A DNA stretch of 54,365 nt, from assembly GCA_012521815.1 (NCBI GenBank), contig JAAYLR010000014.1:1-54365 (forward strand). Reading direction: 5' to 3'. The notes beneath the pieces were generated by a model. It did not search any database, was not told the DNA's origin, and saw only the letters and a program-made list of their open reading frames with translations. The position numbers and the translations under genes are program-made. Positions within the stretch are counted from its first letter, which is position 1, and every line of letters begins with the position of its first letter. The DNA is from Acidobacteriota bacterium. GTDB taxonomy: Bacteria > Acidobacteriota > Thermoanaerobaculia > Multivoradales > JAGPDF01. Positions 45,264-52,035 of this stretch are shown here, in pieces.

Positions 45264-46474
45264 TCGGCCGCTGGCTTGCGCGCGATCAACCCGTAGTCCT
45301 GATGGCCGAAGAGCAGCTCGTCGATCCGGTCCCGGAGCCGGTTGACGGCGTCGGCGAGGGGGCGCTGCGCGGCGTCGAAACGCGCGAGGTCGAGCTCCGG
45401 CAGGCGGGCGCTCTCCGCGAAGGGGCGCAGGGGCAGGGTCCGGATCTCCATGAAGCCGGCCGCCTCGGCGAAGAGACGCAGGAGCTCGGGATGCACGGGC
45501 CGCTGATGGGTCGGGTCGAGCCAGAAGTTGCGTGCCGCCACCACCAGCGAGAGCGGGCTCGGCGTCTCGAGGATCAGGGCCCCCCCGGGCCGCAGCGCTC
45601 GCCAGGCGAGCTTCACCAGGCGGTCGATGAGTGGCGGCGGCAGGTGCTCGACCACATGGAAGCTGACCACCGCCCCGAGCCCGGCCTCGGGCTCGGCGGC
45701 AAGCGTCGAGAAGAGGTCCCCCTCGACGACCGTGAGGCCCTTGCCACGGCAGATCGCGGCCATCTCGGCGCTGCTGTCGACGCCGCGGGCCGCGATCCCC
45801 GCGCCGCGCAGGAGCTCGAGGAACTCCCCGCGGCCGCACCCGAGATCGAGCACCTCTCCCCCGGCGAGGAACGGCAGGTAGATCTCGAGCCGCTTCCGGA
45901 TCTCCTCCTCCGTGCCGCGGTGGCGCGCTTCGAGGCGCAGATAGGCATGCTCTTCGAGCGCCCGCGCCAGGGCCGCGTCCCCGTTCGCGGAGCTGGTCGC
46001 GGTGAGCGCGCCGAGACGGCCGAGGAGCTCGGCCACCTCCCGGCGCAGGCGGTCGGTCTTCTGATCGAGGCGCGCGAAGAGGGCGTCGTTGTGCGCCATG
46101 ACCTCCTCGAGGCCCTGACGCCAGTACTCCTCGAGGCGCTCGATCCGTCCATCGTGCCAGCCAAGGCGTTCGGTATTCCCGCGCAGGCCGTCGTCGAACC
46201 GCTGGAGGTGCTCGAGGGCGATCAGATTGAAGACGCGCTGGCGCTCCCAGAGATCGTTCTGGGGCGTGCGCACGAGCGGCGCCAGGAGACGCTTGAAGAG
46301 GACGACGACGCGGCCGAGGAGACCGCGGTGGCTCCGGACGGGGAAGCGTCGATCCTCCGTCCAGAGCCACCGCCAGGCGTCGAGATCCCGGGTCGGCTCG
46401 CCGAGGAACTCGTCGATGGCATGCGGGCCGCCGGCCCGCTCGCCGCCGCGCTCCCCGGCCTCGCCGTCGCTCAT
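45260..46474 (-). CDS. SAM-dependent methyltransferase with N-terminal coiled coil
   Basis: A 404-residue class I methyltransferase. Residues 1-150 are helical and charged, with a likely coiled coil near 95-150 (ERLEEYWRQGLEEVMAHNDA). The Rossmann domain begins near 205 with motif I EVLDLGCGRGEFLELL, followed by VDSSAEM and FHVVEHLPP. The later DPTHQRPVHPE phrase is shared with methyltransferases that modify or cap polysaccharide chains (WsaE/WbdD type), so an O-antigen or glycan substrate is my best inference. Its start overlaps the rplI stop (ATGA), an unusual partner for such an enzyme. Confidence 0.8.
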   Translation of the reverse strand: MSDGEAGERGGERAGGPHAIDEFLGEPTRDLDAWRWLWTEDRRFPVRSHRGLLGRVVVLFKRLLAPLVRTPQNDLWERQRVFNLIALEHLQRFDDGLRGNTERLGWHDGRIERLEEYWRQGLEEVMAHNDALFARLDQKTDRLRREVAELLGRLGALTATSSANGDAALARALEEHAYLRLEARHRGTEEEIRKRLEIYLPFLAGGEVLDLGCGRGEFLELLRGAGIAARGVDSSAEMAAICRGKGLTVVEGDLFSTLAAEPEAGLGAVVSFHVVEHLPPPLIDRLVKLAWRALRPGGALILETPSPLSLVVAARNFWLDPTHQRPVHPELLRLFAEAAGFMEIRTLPLRPFAESARLPELDLARFDAAQRPLADAVNRLRDRIDELLFGHQDYGLIARKPAAD

Positions 46475-46917
46475 GAGGCGGCGACGACGTCGACCGCGAG
46501 CTCGGCGATCACCTCGCTGTGGAGGTCGACTCGCACCACGTGGTCGCCGAGAGTCTTGATACCGCCCGCCAGATCGATCCGGCGGCGATCGATCTCGATC
46601 CCCTTCTCGGCGAGAGCATCGGCGATCTCGCTCGCGGTGACCGAGCCGTAGAGGGTGTTCGCTTCCGTCGCCCGCTTGGCGATCGTGATCTTCACGCCCG
46701 CCAGCCGGGCTGCCAGCTCGGCGGCGACCGCGCGCTCGGCGGCGTGCCGCAGATCGATCTTCTTCCGCTCCTGTTCGAAACGCTTCATGTTCCCGGGGGT
46801 GGCCAGCATCGCCAGCCCCTGAGGCAGGAGGTAGTTGCGAGCGAAGCCGGGTCGGACTTCGATCACCTCGCCGCGCCGCCCCTGGTGGCGCAGGTCGGAA
46901 AGCAGAATGACCTTCAT
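46471..46917 (-). CDS. rplI: 50S ribosomal protein L9
   Basis: Binds 23S rRNA at the L1 stalk base. The 148-residue protein has the N-terminal motif MKVILLSDLRHQGRRGEVIEV and GFARNYLLPQGLA (about 1-40), a long central helix and a C-terminal domain with IAKRATEANTLYGSVTASEIAD. The order rpsF-rpsR-rplI is conserved widely. The stop overlaps the methyltransferase start. Confidence 0.97.
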   Translation of the reverse strand: MKVILLSDLRHQGRRGEVIEVRPGFARNYLLPQGLAMLATPGNMKRFEQERKKIDLRHAAERAVAAELAARLAGVKITIAKRATEANTLYGSVTASEIADALAEKGIEIDRRRIDLAGGIKTLGDHVVRVDLHSEVIAELAVDVVAAS

Positions 46918-46930
46918 TGCCGGCGCCCCC

Positions 46931-47212
46931 TCAGTCGGTCGTGAACGGGATCAACGCGATCTGCCGGGCCCGCTTGACGGCCTGCTGCACGAGCCGCTGG
47001 TGCCGGGCGCAGGTGCCCGAGATCCTCCGGGGCAGGATCTTCGCCCGCTCGAGGATGAACTGCTGCACCTGCTTCGCGTCCTTGTAGTCGATGTATTCGA
47101 GCTTCTCGGCACAGAACTTACAGACCTTGCGCCGCCGGAAGAAGACCCGCTTCTTGCCCTGGGGCTTGCCCCCCCGGCCGCCACGGCCACCTTTGCCACC
47201 CATGCGCGCCAT
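46931..47212 (-). CDS. rpsR: 30S ribosomal protein S18
   Basis: Binds 16S rRNA together with S6. The 93-residue protein has a Gly-rich basic N-terminal tail (1-22), the core [20 protein letters not shown] (about 26-45) and [20 protein letters not shown]. It retains Cys residues in CKFC and TCARH, which makes it a Cys-containing (possibly Zn-binding) S18 form. It lies 2 bases after rpsF and 13 bases before rplI. Confidence 0.97.
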   Translation of the reverse strand: MARMGGKGGRGGRGGKPQGKKRVFFRRRKVCKFCAEKLEYIDYKDAKQVQQFILERAKILPRRISGTCARHQRLVQQAVKRARQIALIPFTTD

Positions 47213-47214
47213 GA

Positions 47215-47580
47215 TCAGGCCTCCTCCCCGGGTTCGAACTCAGGCTGCTCCTCGACGACCGCGGCCGCCGGATCGACTTCCGGCCGCCGGTCCTGGTCGG
47301 TGCGCACCGTGAGGTAGCGCAGGATCTTGTCGTTCTGCCGCAGCCGCAGCTCGACTTCCGGCAGCGGATTCTTCCCCTCGACCTCGATGTAGAGCACGAC
47401 GTAGCGTCCCTCGGTGAGCTTCTGGATCGGATAGGCGAGCTTGCGCCGCCCCCAGCTCTCCTCGCGCTGCACCGTCGCGCCCAGGGTGGTGATCAGTTGC
47501 TTGTACTCGTCGGTCATCGTCACGACCTCTTCGTCGGAAAGACGAGGGTCGGCGATGAAGACGAGCTCGTAGGTTCTCAT
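47215..47580 (-). CDS. rpsF: 30S ribosomal protein S6
   Basis: Forms a heterodimer with S18 on the 30S platform. The 121-residue protein has [18 protein letters not shown] at the start, [21 protein letters not shown] (core GRRKLAYPI) and [16 protein letters not shown], the family features, followed by an acidic tail. The SD GGAGG lies upstream within a short inverted repeat (GGGA/TCCC). Its own promoter and a 100-base leader with three hairpins precede it. Confidence 0.97.
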   Translation of the reverse strand: MRTYELVFIADPRLSDEEVVTMTDEYKQLITTLGATVQREESWGRRKLAYPIQKLTEGRYVVLYIEVEGKNPLPEVELRLRQNDKILRYLTVRTDQDRRPEVDPAAAVVEEQPEFEPGEEA

Positions 47581-47680
47581 GCGGGATCTCTCCTCCCTAT
47601 GGCCTGAATCAGTCCCGCCCGAGGCGGAACAGAGAGGTCACCTCCGGCACGCCCGGAGGTGTACGGGGTCTCGCCCCGAA
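47581..47680 (-). promoter_or_regulatory. Structured leader of rpsF-rpsR-rplI
   Basis: From the predicted start of transcription (about 47680) three hairpins follow on the minus strand: CGGGG/CCCCG (47678-47664), CACCTCCGG/CCGGAGGTG (47661-47639, 9-bp stem, 5-base loop) and CCGCC/GGCGG (47627-47615). Leaders of rpsF-rpsR operons in many bacteria bind the S6:S18 complex; this leader is a candidate, but I have not matched it base by base to that motif. Confidence 0.55.
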
Positions 47681-47686
47681 CTGCGA

Positions 47687-47715
47687 ATGATCTCAGCCGG
47701 TTCGGCCGTCGTCAA
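47687..47715 (-). promoter_or_regulatory. Putative rpsF promoter inside pth
   Basis: On the minus strand TTGACG (47715-47710), a 17-base spacer and GATCAT (47692-47687; four of six). It overlaps the last codons of pth and puts the transcription start immediately before the first leader hairpin. Confidence 0.5.
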
Positions 47716-48280
47716 GCGTCTCGCCCGCGGCCGGGGCGTTCACCCGGGCCGCGACCGTTTCGAGATCCTCGGTCAGCCAGGCTTCGCAGGCATCGGCGGC
47801 GCGCTCCACGAGAGCGGCCGCGGCCTCGCGCTCCGCCCCTTCGAACGGAGCGAGCACCCAGGCAGCGAGGTCCTCCCCGGCCGGCGCGGGGCCGATTCCA
47901 AGCCGCAGACGGGGGATGGCGTCGGAGCGGAGCTGCTCGAGGATGGAGGCCATCCCCCGATGCCCTCCGGGGCCGCCCGCGGCCCGCAGCCGCAGCCTGC
48001 CGAGCGGCAGCGCGAGATCGTCGTAGACCACGAGCAGACCCTCGAGCTCCGGCCCCCCCCGCTCGACGAGACAACGGACCGCGAGGCCGCTCCGGTTCAT
48101 GTAGGTCTGCGGGCAGGCGAGGAGGAGGTCGCCGCGGCGTGCCGTGAGGGCGGCACAGAGCGGCGACCAGCTCTCGATCCCCCGGCGCCGGGCCAGCGCC
48201 AGAACGACCCTGAACCCGAGGTTGTGCCGGGTCGGCGCATACTCCGGGCCCGGATTCCCGAGCCCGACGACCAGCCGCAA
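47693..48280 (-). CDS. pth: Peptidyl-tRNA hydrolase
   Basis: Releases tRNA from prematurely dropped peptidyl-tRNA. The 195-residue protein has the family motifs RLVVGLGNPGPEYAPTRHNLGF (core GLGNPGPEYAPTRHN with catalytic His, about 6-20), TYMNRSG with the key Asn, VYDDLALPLGRLRLR and GGPGGHRGMASI. I chose the TTG at 48280: it immediately precedes the conserved start, lies 4 bases after the rplY stop and has GGAG ten bases upstream. No ATG or GTG fits. rplY-pth adjacency is common. Confidence 0.95.
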   Translation of the reverse strand: MRLVVGLGNPGPEYAPTRHNLGFRVVLALARRRGIESWSPLCAALTARRGDLLLACPQTYMNRSGLAVRCLVERGGPELEGLLVVYDDLALPLGRLRLRAAGGPGGHRGMASILEQLRSDAIPRLRLGIGPAPAGEDLAAWVLAPFEGAEREAAAALVERAADACEAWLTEDLETVAARVNAPAAGETLDDGRTG

Positions 48281-48284
48281 GGCT

Positions 48285-48944
48285 TCAGGACTCCGGGGTC
48301 TCGGCCTTGCCCCGCCGCACCACCTCCGGCTCCGTGGCCGCCGCCGCGGCCTCGGCACCCGGCTCGGCGGCCGTCTCGCTGACCCGGCCGTGGGCGATCG
48401 CGACGATCACGCGGTCGGGCTCGTCGCGCACCTCGACCCCTTCGGGCAGCACGAGATCGGCGACCCGGATGTGCTGACCGACGTGCAGCTCCGAGACGTC
48501 GACCCGGAACTCGTCGGGGATCCGGGTCGGCAGGCACTCGACCTCGACCTCCCGGCTCACGAACTCGAGCATGCCGGCCTCGTTCTTGACTCCCCAGGCG
48601 GTACCGGCGATCTCGACCCGCACCTTGACCCGCACCTTGGCGTCCAGCAGGACGCGCTGGAAGTCGACGTGGATCACCTGCCGGCTCACCGGGTCGACCT
48701 GCAGATCGCGGATCATCGTGTGCCGGCTCTTGTCGGTGCCGGCGAGCCGGAGCAGGAAGACCCGGTTCTCCCCGCCCCCCTTCGCCAGGATCTCGAGCAG
48801 CGGCTTGCGCTCGATCTGGATCGGCAGCGGGTCACGCCCGCCACCGTAGACCACGCCCGGCACCCAGCCGGCCCGCCGCAGGCGCCGGCAGGCGCCGTCA
48901 CCCGTCTCTTCGCGCTTCTGGACTTCGATCGTCAGCTCTTCCAT
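48285..48944 (-). CDS. rplY: 50S ribosomal protein L25 (TL5/CTC long form)
   Basis: Binds 5S rRNA. The 219-residue protein has the N-terminal L25 domain (about 1-95, with RRLRRAGWVPGVVYGGG and HVDFQRVLLDAKV) and the additional C-terminal beta domain of TL5/CTC proteins (about 100-190, with LPTRIPDEFRVDVSEL and VADLVLPEGV), then an Ala/Glu-rich tail. The SD AAGG lies about 5 bases before the ATG. It follows prs by 25 bases. Confidence 0.95.
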   Translation of the reverse strand: MEELTIEVQKREETGDGACRRLRRAGWVPGVVYGGGRDPLPIQIERKPLLEILAKGGGENRVFLLRLAGTDKSRHTMIRDLQVDPVSRQVIHVDFQRVLLDAKVRVKVRVEIAGTAWGVKNEAGMLEFVSREVEVECLPTRIPDEFRVDVSELHVGQHIRVADLVLPEGVEVRDEPDRVIVAIAHGRVSETAAEPGAEAAAAATEPEVVRRGKAETPES

Positions 48945-48969
48945 AGGATCCTTCTTCCCTGAGTCCCTT

Positions 48970-49911
48970 CTAGACGAACAGCGAGCTCACCGAGCTGTTC
49001 TCGTGAATCCGGTGGATCGCCTCGCCGAGCAGCGAGGCGACCGAGTGGACGCGCAGCTTGCTGCAGGCGGCCAGCTTCTCTTCCACCGGTGTGGTGTTGG
49101 TGATCAGGACCGCCTCGAGCGGCGACTCCATGATCCGCTGCAGGGCCCGGCCCGAGAGGATGCCGTGCACACCCGCGGCGAGGATGCGCTCCGCCCCCCT
49201 CGCCGCCAGCGCCTCGACCGTCTTGGTGAGGGTCCCCGCGGTATCGATGATGTCGTCGAGGATCAGCACGTTGCGCCCCGCGACCTCGCCGATGATGTGC
49301 ATCACCTCGGCCTCGTTGGGGGCGATGCGCCGCTTGTCGACGATCGCGAGCCCGGCGGTCATTCGCTTGGCGATGGCCCGGGCCCGTTCCACGCCGCCGG
49401 CGTCGGGCGAGACGATCACCAGATTCGGGATCGCCATCTCCCGGATGGCGTCGAGCATGACCGGCGCGGCGAAGAGGTGGTCGACCGGCACGTCGAAGAA
49501 ACCCTGGATCTGCGAGGCGTGGAGGTCGAGGGTGAGGACCCGGTCGGCACCGGCCCGGGAGATGAGGTCCGCCACGAGCTTCGCCGTGATCGGCACCCGC
49601 GGCCGGTCCTTCTTGTCCTGCCGGGCATAGCCGTAGTAGGGGAGCACGGCGGTGATCCGGGTGGCCGACGACCGCTTGAAGGCGTCGATCATGATCAACA
49701 GCTCCATGAGGGAGTCGTTGACCGGCCGGCAGGTGGGCTGGACGACGAAGACGTCGGCGCCGCGCACGTTCTCGTCGATCTGGAAGAACGATTCGCCGTC
49801 CGAGAAATCGAATGCCCGCGAGTTTCCCTGGGAGACGCCCAGGTAGTCGCAGATCTCGCGCGTCAGGGCCGGGTGCGCGCGGCCGCCGAAGATCCTGACC
49901 TCTCCGTACAT
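48970..49911 (-). CDS. prs: Ribose-phosphate pyrophosphokinase
   Basis: Makes PRPP from ribose 5-phosphate and ATP for nucleotide, His and Trp synthesis. The 313-residue protein has the class I features: FSDGESFFQIDENVRGADVF, LPYYGYARQDKKDRPRVPI, VLTLDLHASQIQGFFDVPVDHL (core DLHASQIQGFF), VSPDAGGVERARAIA, the Lys of DKRR, and the PRPP loop VLILDDIIDTAGTL. Length is typical (E. coli 315). The SD AGGAGG sits 6 bases before the ATG. It follows tRNA-Gln by 57 bases. Confidence 0.97.
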   Translation of the reverse strand: MYGEVRIFGGRAHPALTREICDYLGVSQGNSRAFDFSDGESFFQIDENVRGADVFVVQPTCRPVNDSLMELLIMIDAFKRSSATRITAVLPYYGYARQDKKDRPRVPITAKLVADLISRAGADRVLTLDLHASQIQGFFDVPVDHLFAAPVMLDAIREMAIPNLVIVSPDAGGVERARAIAKRMTAGLAIVDKRRIAPNEAEVMHIIGEVAGRNVLILDDIIDTAGTLTKTVEALAARGAERILAAGVHGILSGRALQRIMESPLEAVLITNTTPVEEKLAACSKLRVHSVASLLGEAIHRIHENSSVSSLFV

Positions 49912-49968
49912 CTCAACCCTCCTGAGCCCGGCCCCACGCCGGAGGCTCGACCGGCAGGCGGCGGAGCC

Positions 49969-50043
49969 TGGTTGGGGCGGGAGGATTCGAACCTCCGAAT
50001 GCGAGATCCAAAGTCTCGTGCCTTACCACTTGGCGACGCCCCA
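49969..50043 (-). tRNA. tRNA-Gln(TTG)
   Basis: A 75-base tRNA on the minus strand with encoded CCA (49971-49969). The acceptor stem is TGGGGCG/CGCCCCA. The anticodon stem CGAGA/TCTCG has the loop CTTTGGA, giving anticodon TTG (codon CAA). The T-arm GGAGGTTCGAATCCTCC is intact. It lies inside a protein operon, 26 bases after spoVG and 57 before prs. Confidence 0.95.
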
Positions 50044-50069
50044 GCAACCCGACCCGCAGCCGCCCCCGT

Positions 50070-50456
50070 TCAACCCAGCGACCAGAAGGAATCCCGGAGG
50101 TGCGCCTCCTGGACCTCTTCCAGGCTCATCTCCCGCTGCTCTTCGCCGGCCTCCGGGGCGGGGCTGGCCTCCTCCTCCCCGGCCGGCACGGCCTCGCCTC
50201 CCGCTTCGGCCGCCCTCCGGAACTCGTCGAGGACCCGCTGTTCGATCCAGCGCCGCGTCTCCTGGTTGAGGGGATGGGCGATGTCCTTGAAATCGCCGTT
50301 GCGGCGCCGGCGGTTCGGCATGCTCACGAAGAGCCCCTGCTTCCCCTCGACGATCCGCAGGTCGTTGACCATGAAACAGCCGTCGAAAACGATCGAAACG
50401 TATGCCCGGACGCGGGGATCGCGCACGGTGAAGATTCTGACGTCGGTGATCTCCAT
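50070..50456 (-). CDS. spoVG: SpoVG-family regulator
   Basis: A small nucleic-acid-binding protein linked to septation, capsule and virulence control in Firmicutes and gene control in spirochaetes. The 128-residue protein has the conserved core EITDVRIFTVRD, RAYVSIVFDGCFMVNDLRIVEG (core FMVNDLRIVEG), FVSMPNRRRRNG and FKDIAHPLNQETR, in residues 1-85. A Glu/Ala/Pro-rich tail of about 40 residues follows and ends in a short conserved-looking stretch (EAHLRDSFWSLG). It follows ispE by 15 bases. Confidence 0.95.
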   Translation of the reverse strand: MEITDVRIFTVRDPRVRAYVSIVFDGCFMVNDLRIVEGKQGLFVSMPNRRRRNGDFKDIAHPLNQETRRWIEQRVLDEFRRAAEAGGEAVPAGEEEASPAPEAGEEQREMSLEEVQEAHLRDSFWSLG

Positions 50457-50471
50457 CGTCTCTCGCTGCTC

Positions 50472-51365
50472 CTATCCTCGCCCTTCAGGCCACCGTTCGA
50501 GCCACGCTCGCCGGGAGAGCGTGAACACCGGCCTCAGCTCGACCCCCGGTGGCATCGCCTTCCGGGCCAGCTCCCCCGCTCGCGCCCCGCGGAAGCGCGC
50601 CACCAGACACGCCCCACTGCCGGAGAGCGAGACCCAGCATGCGCCTGCCGCGACGAGCGAATCGTACACCGTCGCGACTTCCGGGTAGAGCCGGAAGACG
50701 GTCGCCTGCAGGTCGTTGTGGCCGAGGAAGTCGCCGAGGGGGCTCGGGCCCCGGCGTTGCGGCCCCAGGAGCCGCCGGATGCTAGGCGCCAGCGGCGCCT
50801 CTGTCAAACCCGGGAGCGACCGGAAGACCCGCCCGGTATCGATCGCCAGCGGCGGAACCGCCAGCCAGAGGCGGGAGAGAGGGGGTTCGGGGAGCGGCAC
50901 GAGCTCATCGCCGCGGCCGATCCCGAGCGCGGCGCCGCCGAGCAGGAAGTACGGGACGTCGGCGCCGAGCGAGCGCGCCGCCTCCCAGAGCTCCTCCCGC
51001 GTCGCCGGGAAGCCGCACCGCTCGCGGAGAGCGAGCAGCACGGTAGCGGCGTTGCTGCTCCCGCCGCCGAGCCCGCCCCCGACCGGGATCCGCTTGTCGA
51101 GGCGGAGCCGGATCCCGAGCCGCGGGGCCCAGCGGCTCGCGAAGAGACGGGCGGCCCGGACGGCGAGGTTCTCCTCCGCGAACGGCAACCCGGCGCCCCG
51201 GCATTCGATCTCCACGCCGCGGCCACCGAGCGCCAGCTCGATGCGGTCCTCCAGGTCGATCGTCTGGAAGACGGTGCGCAGCTCGTGGTAACCGTCCGGA
51301 CGACGGCCCACGACCTGCAGATGCAGGTTCACCTTCGCGGGGCTACGGTGCTCGGTCCAGTCCAC
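50472..51365 (-). CDS. ispE: 4-diphosphocytidyl-2-C-methyl-D-erythritol kinase
   Basis: GHMP kinase of the MEP isoprenoid pathway. The protein has SPAKVNLHLQVVGRRPDGYHEL at the start, the ATP loop PVGGGLGGGSSNAATVL (core GGGLGGGSSNAA), GADVPYFLLGGAA with the catalytic Asp, and SLSGSGACLVA. I chose the GTG at 51365 (297 residues) rather than the ATG at 51386, because GGGAGGGAGA lies just before the GTG while nothing SD-like precedes the ATG. Either start overlaps the LolB-like gene (23 or 44 bases). Confidence 0.94.
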   Translation of the reverse strand: MDWTEHRSPAKVNLHLQVVGRRPDGYHELRTVFQTIDLEDRIELALGGRGVEIECRGAGLPFAEENLAVRAARLFASRWAPRLGIRLRLDKRIPVGGGLGGGSSNAATVLLALRERCGFPATREELWEAARSLGADVPYFLLGGAALGIGRGDELVPLPEPPLSRLWLAVPPLAIDTGRVFRSLPGLTEAPLAPSIRRLLGPQRRGPSPLGDFLGHNDLQATVFRLYPEVATVYDSLVAAGACWVSLSGSGACLVARFRGARAGELARKAMPPGVELRPVFTLSRRAWLERWPEGRG

Positions 51366-52032
51366 ACTCTCCCTCCCGGAAGCCATCGGGGGCCGGTGCC
51401 GGGCGCCATCCCGCGGGCAGCTGTTCGGTCGAAGCGAGGCGCCAGCGCAGGGTGAGTCCCGCTTCCGGCAGCCGGAGCTCGTCCCGGACCTCCCCTCGTT
51501 GCCAGCTGGCCACGACCTTCCCCCGCGAGCGCTCGAGCTGCCAGCCGCGGAGCCGTTGGTCGGCCCCCTGTGCCACCGTCCAGAGTTGACCGCGCTCGTC
51601 GCGGAAACGGACTCCGTTCTCGTCGCGGGTGGCGGTCGCAGGCAGGGGGACCGGCAGCTCGCCGAGCAGCACCCGGACCGTGGCCAGGGGGGGCAGGTCG
51701 AGCCCGAGCATCGGCAGCCGCAGCCGCCGCGAGGCCGCGGCCCGGCAGACGAGCCGGTTCTGATGGTCGGCGAAGGTCACGCGGCCTCCCTCCACGGTGA
51801 GGCTCCAATGGGTCCTTCCCGCCTGGTCGGCGGCGGCGAGCTGGAAACGCTCTTCGCTCTCCCAGCGGAGCACGAGCCGGAACGAGATCTTGTCACCTTC
51901 GTTCGTGGTCGCCTCGACCCGGAAGAGCGCCTGCGTCCCCGGTTCGCCCGCCGGCCACCGGTGCGGACCGCGGGCGGCGCAGCCCGTGAGCAGGAGGCTC
52001 CCGAGGAGGCTCCCGAGGAGAAATCGGCGCAC
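51343..52032 (-). CDS. LolB-like outer membrane lipoprotein
   Basis: A 229-residue lipoprotein: signal peptide with lipobox LLTGC (Cys18), then an antiparallel beta-rich body (ALFRVEATTNEGDKISFRLVL and DGFREGEC among others) that resembles the LolA/LolB fold. In proteobacteria lolB precedes ispE and prs, and the same order here (LolB-like, ispE, prs, rplY, pth) supports a LolB-type role in inserting lipoproteins into the outer membrane. Sequence identity to LolB is not obvious by eye, so a DUF4292-type protein is the alternative. Confidence 0.7.
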   Translation of the reverse strand: MRRFLLGSLLGSLLLTGCAARGPHRWPAGEPGTQALFRVEATTNEGDKISFRLVLRWESEERFQLAAADQAGRTHWSLTVEGGRVTFADHQNRLVCRAAASRRLRLPMLGLDLPPLATVRVLLGELPVPLPATATRDENGVRFRDERGQLWTVAQGADQRLRGWQLERSRGKVVASWQRGEVRDELRLPEAGLTLRWRLASTEQLPAGWRPAPAPDGFREGECGLDRAP

Positions 52033-52035
52033 GGC

